Of a stretch of DNA of 64,000 nucleotides, positions 51,489 to 59,661 are shown piece by piece. Position 1 is the first letter of the stretch. Each line of letters opens with the position of its first letter. Below the pieces are notes generated by a model that was given only the letters and a program-made list of their open reading frames with translations, did no database searches and was not told the DNA's origin. The DNA comes from Lentzea sp. NEAU-D7. Lineage in GTDB: Bacteria; Actinomycetota; Actinomycetes; Mycobacteriales; Pseudonocardiaceae. Made by a program: the position numbers and the translations under genes. The DNA lies in contig NZ_JAPJDL010000032.1 of the NCBI RefSeq assembly GCF_026242055.1, positions 1 to 64,000 on the forward strand, read 5' to 3'.

Positions 51489-52022
51489 TCAGGGAGAACG
51501 CCGCAGGTGCAGCGTGACCGCGGCGAGCAGGGAGAGCACGAACGAGTACTGCAACACGGTGATCGCCGCGGACATCGTGTTACCCGGCGCGATGGCGTTG
51601 CCGACGGTGAGCCCCGCGAGGGGGATCGTCACCGAAGCGCTGAGGACGGCCGACGTCGCGGCGAAGACCAGCAGGGCGGTAATGCGCCTTGCCGCCCACC
51701 GCCGGGAGGCGACCACGGCGAGCAGCAGGCTCGCCATGGTCGCGTGCGCCGCGAGCAGCGTGATGCCGACGAAGTTGGGAACGGCGTTCGCCACGATCGC
51801 CGGGGGTGGGGTGAGCGTTCCCTCCGCTTCGGAGTGGTGTCCGGCACCGGCGGTGAGGACGGGCAGCCACCGCGAGCTCACGTCCAAATAGGACGACCAG
51901 TCCCGGATCTGCCAGGCCACGATCGCGCCGAGGACGATCGCCAGCAGGGCCAGCGGGGCCGTGGGCCAGGAGCGGTCCGGTGACGGCGTGGACGCCTGCC
52001 GGACTGCGACCTCGTACTGCAT
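51489..52022 (-). CDS. Four-helix membrane protein, unknown function
   Basis: A 177-residue protein with hydrophobic spans near residues 22-40, 80-105, 112-135 and 145-170; the first is APLALLAIVLGAIVAW and the last includes ITVLQYSFVLSLLAA. ATG 52022 follows AAGGTGG. No enzyme family is recognised. It sits between the NTF2-like gene and the multicopper oxidase with gaps of 30 and 19 bp, so it belongs to that operon. An anchor or electron-transfer partner for the oxidase is possible but unproven. Confidence 0.7.
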   Translation of the reverse strand: MQYEVAVRQASTPSPDRSWPTAPLALLAIVLGAIVAWQIRDWSSYLDVSSRWLPVLTAGAGHHSEAEGTLTPPPAIVANAVPNFVGITLLAAHATMASLLLAVVASRRWAARRITALLVFAATSAVLSASVTIPLAGLTVGNAIAPGNTMSAAITVLQYSFVLSLLAAVTLHLRRSP

Positions 52023-52052
52023 TGAGCCACCTTCCCGCCCACGTTCCGCGGA

Positions 52053-53003
52053 TCAGTACATCGGGTTCGGGTTGGCCGAAGTCGGCGGAGTGGGTTCGAT
52101 GACGGCCCAGTGTTCGAGCAGCTTTCCGTCGCGGACGCGGTACAGGTCGGCGCCCACACCGTTCTCCATGTCGAAGAGCTTCTCCAGGTGGACGAACACC
52201 GCGACCAGATCTCCTTCGGCGACAACGGTCTTCACGTTGGCGCGGTAGTCCGGCCGCGCCGCGTACGCGGCGTGCAGGAACTGCTGCAGCGCTTCGGTCC
52301 CGTTCGGGACGTCCGGGAAGTGCTGGTAGTACGTGTTGTCCCCGATGTAGCGGTCCAGCGCCTTCAGGCGGAGTTCGTCATCGGGCTGGTTGACGATCTC
52401 GTCGAATGCCGCACGGCCGACGCGCGCGCTTTCAGCGTCCGTGGAGAACGGCAGCGACCGGGAGATCCTGGGCGAGCTGAGCGTGGAGAACATGTCGTTG
52501 CCGATGCCCTGTGGCCGGACGGCCTCGTTGAGCTCCCAGTGCTCGGCGATCTTGCCCCTGTCGAGGCGGAAGAGGTTGACCTTGGCGACACCCAGGTCGC
52601 CGGCTTTGCCGACGAAGTGGCTGTGCACCACCACGAGGTCGTTCTGGGCGATGGTCCGCTTCACGGTGAACCGGAGGTTCGGGTTCTGCTCGCGCAGCCC
52701 GGCGTGGTGGGCGCGGAACGCGGACCGGCCGTTGGCGATCGCGGGGTGGTGCTGGACGAGGTCGGGGCGCACCACCCTGTCGAGGTGTCCGAGGTCCCCG
52801 CGGTTCAGCGCGGCGTAGAAGCCGAGGACGATCGCCCTGTTCACGTTCTCCTTCGGACTGGCGATCGACTCGAAGACGCCCTGCTGGTGCCGCGGCGGTG
52901 CGGCGGTGGCGGCCGGGACGAAGGCGGCGATCATCATGGCGGAGAGGGTGATCGGCAGGACCACGCGCGAGCGGGTCCGGGATCGGTACGTCCTTCGTGG
53001 CAT
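52053..53003 (-). CDS. Exported protein with two SnoaL/NTF2-like domains
   Basis: A 316-residue protein. A basic N-terminus and the span LPITLSAMMIAAFVPAATAA make a signal peptide. Two similar domains follow, roughly residues 50-165 and 195-305. Each has the pattern YxxxxxRxD / QHHPAIANGRSAFRAHHAG or YYQHFPDVPNGTEALQQFL, then an HSHFVG- or VHLEK-type strand and an AEHWEL or LEHWAVIE ending, as in SnoaL-like aldol or hydrolase-fold proteins. It is first in the operon with the membrane protein and the oxidase. A degenerate CTGCGGTTGTC half-box lies 15 bp upstream at 53018. Function unknown. Confidence 0.8.
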   Translation of the reverse strand: MPRRTYRSRTRSRVVLPITLSAMMIAAFVPAATAAPPRHQQGVFESIASPKENVNRAIVLGFYAALNRGDLGHLDRVVRPDLVQHHPAIANGRSAFRAHHAGLREQNPNLRFTVKRTIAQNDLVVVHSHFVGKAGDLGVAKVNLFRLDRGKIAEHWELNEAVRPQGIGNDMFSTLSSPRISRSLPFSTDAESARVGRAAFDEIVNQPDDELRLKALDRYIGDNTYYQHFPDVPNGTEALQQFLHAAYAARPDYRANVKTVVAEGDLVAVFVHLEKLFDMENGVGADLYRVRDGKLLEHWAVIEPTPPTSANPNPMY

Positions 53004-53097
53004 CTGGCTCCTGCTTTCTGCGGTTGTCGAAGAACTTGACCGTGCTGGGTCGAAGGCAGCTCTCGACGTGCTGAGGTGTGGTTCGGTGGAAGTCGCC

Positions 53098-54132
53098 CTA
53101 CGGCCGCACGAGCACCTTGGTGGCCGTGCGCGCGGCCATCGCCTCGTAGCCGGACACGATGTCGTCCAGGGCCACGACCTCGTCGAAGATCGGACCGGGG
53201 TCGAGCGTGCCCGCCAGCACGCGATCGACGAGTTCGGGGAGGTAGACGCGAGCCGGCGTGAGCCCGCCGGTGAGGGTGATGCCGCGGAAGAAGACCGGGG
53301 TCACGTCGCCGATCGGCGGGCCGCCCATCACGCAGACGGTGCCGCCGGTCCGGCACAGCGCGAAAGCCGTGTTCTGCGCCGGCGGGCCGCCTCCGCACTC
53401 CACCACCACATCGGCGCCGAGTCCTTGCGTGATCGTGCGGACGAAGTCGACGGACTCGGCACCGCTCTCGGGACCACGGGCCTGCAGGGTGTCGGTGGCA
53501 CCGAAGTCGCGGCCCTTGCCCAACCGCGTCTCGTGCCTGCCCACGAGGATGATCCGGCCGGCTCCCGCTTCCCCTGCCGCGAGCACGGCGCACATCCCGA
53601 CCGGGCCGTCACCGAGGACGGCGACCGTCGATCCAGGCGCGACCCGGCCCGTCCGGACGGCGTGCAGGCCCGTCGCCATGCTGTCGGTGAGGGCGAGGAG
53701 CGAAGGCAGCCGTTCGTCGTTCCGGTCCACCGGCACCGCCACCAGGGTGGCGTCGGCGAAGGGGACGCGGACCGCTTCGGCCTGGGCGCCGTCACCGTCC
53801 ACACCGAACATGCCGCCCGCGGCGCAGGCGCTGTGCAGACCGGTCCGGCACGGGGGGCAGGTCCCGTCGGCGAAGTTGAACGGCGCGACGACCATCGTCC
53901 CGCGGCGGAGCGTGGAGACCTCACTGCCGATGTCTTCGACCACACCGACGAACTCGTGCCCACAGCGAGGCCCGGTCACCGGGCCGGGAAGCCCGTGATA
54001 GCCGTGCAGGTCCGTGCCGCAGATCCCGGCGGCGACCACGCGGACGACCGCGTCACCGGGTTCCCGGATCACCGCGTCGGGGACGTTCTCCACGGTCAGC
54101 TCGTGCTTGCCGTGCAACACCGCGGCCTTCAT
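53098..54132 (-). CDS. Zinc-dependent medium-chain alcohol dehydrogenase
   Basis: A 344-residue MDR enzyme. Catalytic zinc residues are suggested by AAGICGTDLHGYHG and GPRCGHEFVGVVED; GTCPPCRTGLHSAC is the structural zinc loop. GSTVAVLGDGPVGMCAV is the dinucleotide-binding motif, resembling threonine/sorbitol dehydrogenase-type members. It would interconvert an alcohol and a ketone or aldehyde with NAD(P). The ATG at 54132 overlaps the ligase-SDR stop (ATGA) and has AAAGGTG upstream, so it is the last gene of the six-gene overlapping chain. Confidence 0.92.
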   Translation of the reverse strand: MKAAVLHGKHELTVENVPDAVIREPGDAVVRVVAAGICGTDLHGYHGLPGPVTGPRCGHEFVGVVEDIGSEVSTLRRGTMVVAPFNFADGTCPPCRTGLHSACAAGGMFGVDGDGAQAEAVRVPFADATLVAVPVDRNDERLPSLLALTDSMATGLHAVRTGRVAPGSTVAVLGDGPVGMCAVLAAGEAGAGRIILVGRHETRLGKGRDFGATDTLQARGPESGAESVDFVRTITQGLGADVVVECGGGPPAQNTAFALCRTGGTVCVMGGPPIGDVTPVFFRGITLTGGLTPARVYLPELVDRVLAGTLDPGPIFDEVVALDDIVSGYEAMAARTATKVLVRP

Positions 54133-56390
54133 GAGGACACCTTTCGCCAGCTCGAATCGATGAAGTCCGGGCTTGCCGGTGCGTCGGACGGCACAGGCCG
54201 GAGTCGCGACAGCACGTCCTCCGTCCGGACGTACCGGCCCGACAGGTGGTCCGCCGCCCCCGTGACGATGGCGACCAGCGCGTCGGCCGAGTCCTCGGCC
54301 GACGTGAACCGCCCGGACTGCCGGGCTTTCACCGTCCACGCGAGCACGTCGTCCTCCCAGCGGTTCCCGGTCCGGCCCCGCTCCAGGTGCGACCGGGTCA
54401 TCCCGGCGTCGACCAGGCCCGGGTGGAACGCCACCGCCACCCGCGCCGACTCGGCCAGCTCTCCGGCGAGGCTCGCCGTCACCGAGATCAACGCGGCCTT
54501 GCCGGCGGCGTAGGCGCTGACGTGCGGCCAGCCGACCGCGCCCGCACGGCTCACCACGTTCACCACGCGGCCGGTGAGCGCGGGCAGCACGGCCCGTGTC
54601 ATCCGCACCGATCCGAAGAGCGAGACTTCGAACGCCTGCCGCCACTCCGCCTCATTCACAGTCCACAAAGGACCAATCGGACCGGGCACGCCCGCGTTGT
54701 TCACCAGCACGTCGAGGCCGCCGAACTCGGCCACGACCTCGTCGACCCCGCGGGTCACCGAATCTCCGTCCGTCACGTCGAGGTGCACCCAGGTCGCGGA
54801 TCCCCCGGCCCGGCGGATCTCGTCGACGGTCTCCACCAGACTGTCCCGGCAGCGGCCCGCCACGGCGACGGACATCCCGGCGGCGGCCAGCGCCTGCGCG
54901 AACATCCGTCCCAGCCCGCGTCCGCCGCCCGTGAGCAGCACCCGCAGAGCCGGGGGCCGAGTCCGCTTCCCGGTCGAGGAGCGCGGGATCACCCGTACGC
55001 GCTCGATCGCCCGCACCCGTTGGTGCGGCGCGACGCGGTCCGCGACGTAGGCCGTGATCTCCGCGAGGGGGACCGGCTCGTGCAACACGACGTACGCCTT
55101 CGGGATCTCCCCGGTGACCCGGTCGGGCACCCCCGCAACGCAGGCCTCGGTCACCGCGGGGTGGCTGGTGACCACCTCCTCCAGTGCAGTCGGCGACACC
55201 TGGTGGCCCTTGTACTTGATCAGAGACTTCACCCGGCCGGTGATCCGCAGGAAGCCGTTCTCGTCGCGTCTCGCGAGGTCGCCGGTGCGCAGCCAGCCCT
55301 CCGCGTCCGCGGACGCGAGGGCGATCTGCGGTCCGCGCAGCCACAACTCCCCCGACTCCGCCTCCTCGCCACCGGTGAACCGCACCTCGGTACCCGGAAC
55401 GAGCACACCGGTGGAGCCCTGCGGAACCTCGACCCCGTCCGGACTGAAGCTCACGCACCCCGCCTCGATCATCCCGAACCCCTGCACCACGGGGACGCCG
55501 AGGACCGCGGCGCAGCGGTCGGCGTCCACCGAGGGCAGCGGCGCACCGCCCGAGACGACCAGTCGCAGCGATGTCAGGGGTTTCCCAGCCGCGCCGAGCT
55601 CGGTCACCACGCTCGGCACCAGGTACGCCAGCGACACGCCGTCCTCGGTGACGTCGCGGGTGAAGTCGGCGGCCGAGAACGGGGTCGCGCCGATGACCAG
55701 GGTGGCGCCCGCCCGCAGCGCCGGGTTCATCGCCATCTGCATCCCGTAGACGTGCCGCAGCGGCGGCACCGACAGGACGACGTCGTCGCCGCGCACGCGG
55801 TGCAGGTGGGCGATCTGCCCGAGGTTGGAGGTCAGGTTGCGGTGCGACACCGGCACGAGCTTCGGTGTGCCCTGCGTGCCGCTGGAGCTCATGAGCACCG
55901 CCGTCCGGTCACCCCCGCGCGCGGACAGCGGCAGCGGTGGTGTGGCGACCGCCTCGTCCCACGGCGTTCCGCCAGGCGTGCGGGAACCGACGCACGCGGT
56001 CGGCAGCGAGACCTTCGGCGGTCCGAGGGACGTCTCCGCGATGAGCGCCTTCGCCCCGGCGTCGTCGATCGCGGAGCGCCAGTGCTCGGCGGTGTCCCGC
56101 GGGTCGAGCGCGAGCACAACCGCACCGGCCGCGAGGATCCCGTGGTAGGCGACCACGAACTCGGCGCTGTTCTCGACCAGCACCAGCACGGTGTCGTCCT
56201 CGCCGACCCCCGACCGGCGCAACCAGGCCGCGAGCCCGGCGACGGCCGCGCGCAGCCGTCCGTACGTCCATTCCCGGCGCCCGCCCCGCGAGCGGTCCAC
56301 GATCGCGACGCGGTCGTCGTCCGCCGCGTCCGGCCGCAGGACGTAAACCCCGAGGTGCGCGTCCGCGGGTACCTCCCAGGCCGCCGTCAT
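54129..56390 (-). CDS. Bifunctional acyl-AMP ligase - short-chain dehydrogenase fusion
   Basis: A 753-residue fusion. Residues ~1-470 are an ANL-superfamily ligase close to 4-coumarate-CoA ligases: VLMSSSGTQGTPKLVPVSHRN, GFGMIEAGCVS, GWLRTGDLARRDENGF, GRVKSLIKYKGHQVSP and the catalytic Lys in RSSTGKRTR. With almost no linker an SDR follows: LLTGGGRGLGRMF, NNAGVPGPIGPLW, YAAGK. The SDR closely resembles the one at the C-terminus of PKS3; both share GPLW and FHPGLVD/YHPGLVD segments. One protein may activate an acid and reduce it or a derived thioester. Its ATG overlaps the 50-residue ORF and has no good ribosome site. Confidence 0.88.
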   Translation of the reverse strand: MTAAWEVPADAHLGVYVLRPDAADDDRVAIVDRSRGGRREWTYGRLRAAVAGLAAWLRRSGVGEDDTVLVLVENSAEFVVAYHGILAAGAVVLALDPRDTAEHWRSAIDDAGAKALIAETSLGPPKVSLPTACVGSRTPGGTPWDEAVATPPLPLSARGGDRTAVLMSSSGTQGTPKLVPVSHRNLTSNLGQIAHLHRVRGDDVVLSVPPLRHVYGMQMAMNPALRAGATLVIGATPFSAADFTRDVTEDGVSLAYLVPSVVTELGAAGKPLTSLRLVVSGGAPLPSVDADRCAAVLGVPVVQGFGMIEAGCVSFSPDGVEVPQGSTGVLVPGTEVRFTGGEEAESGELWLRGPQIALASADAEGWLRTGDLARRDENGFLRITGRVKSLIKYKGHQVSPTALEEVVTSHPAVTEACVAGVPDRVTGEIPKAYVVLHEPVPLAEITAYVADRVAPHQRVRAIERVRVIPRSSTGKRTRPPALRVLLTGGGRGLGRMFAQALAAAGMSVAVAGRCRDSLVETVDEIRRAGGSATWVHLDVTDGDSVTRGVDEVVAEFGGLDVLVNNAGVPGPIGPLWTVNEAEWRQAFEVSLFGSVRMTRAVLPALTGRVVNVVSRAGAVGWPHVSAYAAGKAALISVTASLAGELAESARVAVAFHPGLVDAGMTRSHLERGRTGNRWEDDVLAWTVKARQSGRFTSAEDSADALVAIVTGAADHLSGRYVRTEDVLSRLRPVPSDAPASPDFIDSSWRKVSS

Positions 56391-56539
56391 GGACGCACCA
56401 GCACTTCGACGGCTTCCCGCCCGGCCGCGAACCGGGTCGCGGGGGCCGGCGGGTGGCCGTCGGTCGGGGTGGTGACCGCGGTGCCGCGGGCACCGGCTCC
56501 GACGACCTCCCGCGGTGCGACCAGCTGCGCGGCGCTCAT
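56387..56539 (-). CDS. Small coupled ORF, 50 residues, unknown
   Basis: MSAAQLVAPREVVGAGARGT starts a 50-residue Ala/Gly/Val-rich peptide ending EAVEVLVRP. Its ATG overlaps the methyltransferase stop (ATGA) and its stop overlaps the ligase-SDR ATG (ATGA). GGGAG lies just upstream of its ATG. It fills the whole 146-bp gap between the two large genes in frame. It may be a real small protein or a translational bridge that delivers ribosomes to the ligase gene. No family is recognised. Confidence 0.55.
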   Translation of the reverse strand: MSAAQLVAPREVVGAGARGTAVTTPTDGHPPAPATRFAAGREAVEVLVRP

Positions 56540-57222
56540 CGCTCCCCCAGGCCCTTCTTGCGGGCCAGGGTGAGCCCGTCCGCGACGGTCAGCAGCACCG
56601 ACTCGACGCGGTCGTCGTTGCGCACGTGTTCGTTGAACTCGCGGATGGCGCGGGCGTTGCCCACCGCGTCGGGTGACGCCGCCTCGCCGGCGTAGAGCAC
56701 GTTGTCAGCCACGATCAGGCCGTTGGGGCGCAGCCGGGGCACGAGCTCCTCCCAGTAGGCGAGGTAGCCGACCTTGTCCGCGTCGAGGAAGGCCAGGTCG
56801 ACGAACTCTTCCTGGGGAAGGCCGCGCAGGGTCTCGGCGGCGGGCCCGAGCAGCGGTTCCACTCGCTCGGCGACCCCTGCCCGGATCCAGGCGGCGGTGG
56901 CGATCCCGGCCCAGCGGTCGGTCACGTCACAGGTGATCACCCGGCCGCCTGCGCCCACGCCCTCGGCCAGCGCGAGCGTCGAGTACCCGGTGAACGTTCC
57001 CACCTCAACCGCGACGCGGGCGCCGGCCAGGCGGGCCAGCAACGTGAGCAGCGCCCCCTGTTCCGGAGGAACCTGCATCTCGGCCACCTGGCCGAGTGCG
57101 AATGTGGCCTCGATCAGGTCGCGCTGGACGTCGGTGAACGGCGGGAGCTGTCCCCGGACGTACTCGAGCACCTGCGGAGTGAGGAGCACTGCCTTCTCGG
57201 GCTGCTCCGCTGTTGCGGTCAT
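56536..57222 (-). CDS. Cation-dependent O-methyltransferase (CCoAOMT/catechol type)
   Basis: A 228-residue class I SAM methyltransferase. VAVEVGTFTGYSTLALAEG is the SAM-binding motif I, RVITCDVTDRW motif II, FVDLAFLDADKVGYLAYWEE the metal/SAM segment, and NGLIVADNVLYAG carries the metal-binding Asp-Asn. The family methylates one hydroxyl of catechols or caffeoyl-type substrates using Mg2+. ATG 57222 overlaps the upstream stop (ATGA) and has GGAG 7 bases before it. Following a putative tyrosine 3-hydroxylase, a DOPA-type catechol is a natural substrate; this is inference. Confidence 0.92.
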   Translation of the reverse strand: MTATAEQPEKAVLLTPQVLEYVRGQLPPFTDVQRDLIEATFALGQVAEMQVPPEQGALLTLLARLAGARVAVEVGTFTGYSTLALAEGVGAGGRVITCDVTDRWAGIATAAWIRAGVAERVEPLLGPAAETLRGLPQEEFVDLAFLDADKVGYLAYWEELVPRLRPNGLIVADNVLYAGEAASPDAVGNARAIREFNEHVRNDDRVESVLLTVADGLTLARKKGLGER

Positions 57223-57986
57223 GCGTTGACTCCGTCCGCGAGAGCCTCCTCGGCGATCAGGACGAGGCGGCCGATGTGCACCGGCAGGTCGGTCTGGAAG
57301 TGGTTCACTGCGTCGCGCTCGTAGGTCGCGCGCACGGGCCGCGCCGCGAGGTCCGCCAGCAGCGCCGCCACCCGGGCCTGCAGCGACGCGGTGAAGACGT
57401 GCGCGCAGACCGGCACCCGGTCGACGAGGAAGAAGTCGTCGAGCAGCGCCTGTTCGTCCTCGGTGGGTGTGCGGTGGACGTCCCACCCGGCGTCACGCAG
57501 GAGCGACCCGCCGGACGGAACGAGCCGGGCCGCCACCGTCATGTGCACGAGGCGGTTGAACTTCACCGCCTCCTTCAGCGCCGACCCTGAGGCGGGCCGC
57601 GCTCCCGCGAGCAGAGCGGCGGCGTGGCGGTGGTCGCGCGCCCACGTCCCGCTCATCGCCGAGTGCCGCGCCGCCATCCGGGGCCGGATGACCGAGGCGT
57701 AAACCTCGGGGCGGCAGCTGCCCGAGTAGAGCAGCAGTGCCGAGTAGGTGTCGTGCAGAGCCGCAGCCTCGGCGAGGTCACCGCGGCCGAGCGCGGCCGA
57801 AAGCAGCCGCCACGCGCAGAAGGCGCCGTGGTGGCCCAGCAGCCAGCGATACCAGGCCACCTCGGCTTCGGGGCCGAGCGGCGGCGGGCCGACGGCTTGG
57901 ACAGGAACGACCGCATGCCCGGCACACGGGGCGAGCGGCTTGTGCGGCAACGGAACGGTGAGCCTGGGCAGCGGCGAAGCGGTCAC
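57219..57986 (-). CDS. Candidate heme-dependent L-tyrosine 3-hydroxylase (LmbB2/SibU/Orf13-like)
   Basis: A 255-residue protein. PLPHKPL near the N-terminus, LLGHHGAFCAWRLL, DTYSALLLYSGSCRPEVY, SVIRPRM, MSGTWARD, EAVKFNRLVHMTVAARLVP, SGGSLLRDAG and LLDDFFLV match what I recall of the histidine-ligated heme tyrosine hydroxylases of lincomycin and pyrrolobenzodiazepine pathways. That recall cannot be checked here, so the call is moderate. GTG 57986 has GGAGGTG upstream and overlaps the preceding stop (GTGA). The gene next to it encodes a catechol-type methyltransferase, which fits a DOPA product. No extradiol dioxygenase of the propylproline route is present. Confidence 0.55.
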   Translation of the reverse strand: MTASPLPRLTVPLPHKPLAPCAGHAVVPVQAVGPPPLGPEAEVAWYRWLLGHHGAFCAWRLLSAALGRGDLAEAAALHDTYSALLLYSGSCRPEVYASVIRPRMAARHSAMSGTWARDHRHAAALLAGARPASGSALKEAVKFNRLVHMTVAARLVPSGGSLLRDAGWDVHRTPTEDEQALLDDFFLVDRVPVCAHVFTASLQARVAALLADLAARPVRATYERDAVNHFQTDLPVHIGRLVLIAEEALADGVNA

Positions 57987-58162
57987 GACACCACCTCCGC
58001 GGCGTGCCCGCCCGGCGCACCGGCAGCCGGGTGGACGGGTTCGTCGGCCACGATCACGGTGTCGGACGACGACACCCGCACCGGCCGGGCGGCCTCCGGA
58101 CAGGGCATCTCCGAGGAAGCCGGAAAGTCTGGGGAGGTGGTCGCGGAATCCGCCGTGCTCAT
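57983..58162 (-). CDS. Small leading ORF, 59 residues, unknown
   Basis: It starts MSTADSATTSPDFPASSEMP behind GAGAGGA and ends HAAEVVS. Its stop overlaps the hydroxylase GTG (GTGA). It is Pro/Ser/Ala-rich in the first half and contains RPVRVSSSDTVIVADEPV. It is the first gene of the overlapping chain. No family is recognised; a leader-type role or a small accessory protein are both possible. Confidence 0.5.
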   Translation of the reverse strand: MSTADSATTSPDFPASSEMPCPEAARPVRVSSSDTVIVADEPVHPAAGAPGGHAAEVVS

Positions 58163-59661
58163 CGTGTCCTCTCCCTGCTCGGGCTGAGGTGGGGTCGAAG
58201 GTCGTCAACCCCGCCGGCCAGGTCAGCGGTCCGCCCGAAGTGGTCGCGCTGTTCACCGGAGAGCTGGACTGCCGGCCGTGAGCCGACGGACAGCCGTCCG
58301 TCCCGAACATCGCGGTCCCTGGGCGAACCGACGCACCGACTGGCCCGCGTCCGCACGCGCCTGCCCAACAGGGTCCGCCACTGTTTCCCGGCGCGCTTTC
58401 CCTTCCTGGAAACAGTTTCACGCTGTCCGCGTAGCAATTTTCGCCGCAAGTATGCAGCGGTGAAGCCGTCGTACAACGGAGCATTCCTCCTGTCGGAACG
58501 ATGACGGCGACCTGCGTCCGATCGGCTCACAGCACGACGAGCGGCGTCCACGCCACGGCCGGGGAACACCTGGCGCGACCTGACTGTCCACAAGCGACTG
58601 ACGCGGCCAACCGCCGGGAGTGGTGATCTCATCCACGCACCTCCGGAGACGGGTTCGCCACGAAGCTGAATCAGGCTGACGGGCACGGTTGTCCGCGAAA
58701 GGTCCACAGTGGTCTCTTCAGCGAAGTCGTGGCCTCTCGGGCAGTGCCAGGTCCTCGATCATCTCGTCGGCCCTGCTCCACTCGGCTGGTTCTCCGGGTG
58801 ACCATAGGGACAGTGCGCTTCGGTGCACCTGCGGACATCCGCAGTGTTGTCGTGGCTCCGCAGGTCGCGGTCCGGGACGCCGCGGTCTCGACGACATCGC
58901 CCGCTGGCTCTGCCACCTGGCGGACCGAAGTTGATCGACGCCGTTCAGAAGTCACTCGACGGGGCCTGGCTCCTCCACGGAGCTGATGCTGCTGCGGTGG
59001 TGAGTCCCGTGTGGTTGCGGTCTCGCCGTGCTCAACGGAGTGTTCACGGCAGGACCGCCCGTCGTCCGGCCTGCGATTCCCAGCCGGGCCACGCCGTCCG
59101 TGCTCGCCCTGCTCAAATCTCCGCTGCTGCGGGTGCGGGCGGAATTGGAGTCCCGGAGTGAGCACGGCGATCTCGCTGGGGGGAAGTTGTTCAAGGGCGG
59201 CCTTCAGAAGCCTGCGCACCACGAAGCGGGACAGCCAGGTCCGACCTCCATGGGCGCGACCGGGCACCTGCGAACCAACCCCGGGGGCGATGGCGCTGCC
59301 GGCCTGCTTCGACTTGCGCAAGAGCAGGCCAACGGTCAGCGCCGGATCGGCGCCGGCCAGGGCAGCCGCGTCGAGCTCGTTGGCCGCTGCGACCGCAGCC
59401 TCCGTTCAACCGTGACAGGTTGATCGAGCCGCACCGGGCGCCGGTCAACACGACCACGCTGACGCCGTCGGATCCCCGGCCCAGCCGCGGGAGATCGACA
59501 TCGACCCGCACAGATCTCGGTACGCACATGGATTTCGAGTTAAGCCACGGGAGCGCCGGTAGCGCGACTGCCCTGGAGATCTCCTTCGTTCTCCCTCCTC
59601 GTGCGACGCCCCAGCGACCTGCCGCAGCCGCAGTGAGCGAAGCCCGCCGATCTCGCACTGT
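58163..59661. other. Long non-coding or decayed region with box h
   Basis: About 1.5 kb without an intact gene. On the minus strand between about 59520 and 59200 two adjoining frames have coding-like codons, one with LPRLGRGSDGVSVVVLTGAR and the next with VAAANELDAAALAGADPALT. This suggests a decayed gene I do not recognise. Toward the six-gene operon lie box h and weaker half-sites (GGTTGTCC at 58687, GGTCCACAGTGG at 58701, GACTGTCCACAAG near 58582). Confidence 0.45.
58829..58844. promoter_or_regulatory. LuxR-type box h
   Basis: CTGCGGACATCCGCAG, with perfect 7-bp arms around CA. It is about 670 bp upstream of the six-gene operon, far for a promoter-proximal site. Confidence 0.55.

Noticed and set aside
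53018-53033. A ninth full LuxR-type box (CTGCGGTTGTCGAAGA)
   Set aside because: Only the left half matches; the right arm is lost. Kept as a half-site in the NTF2 entry.
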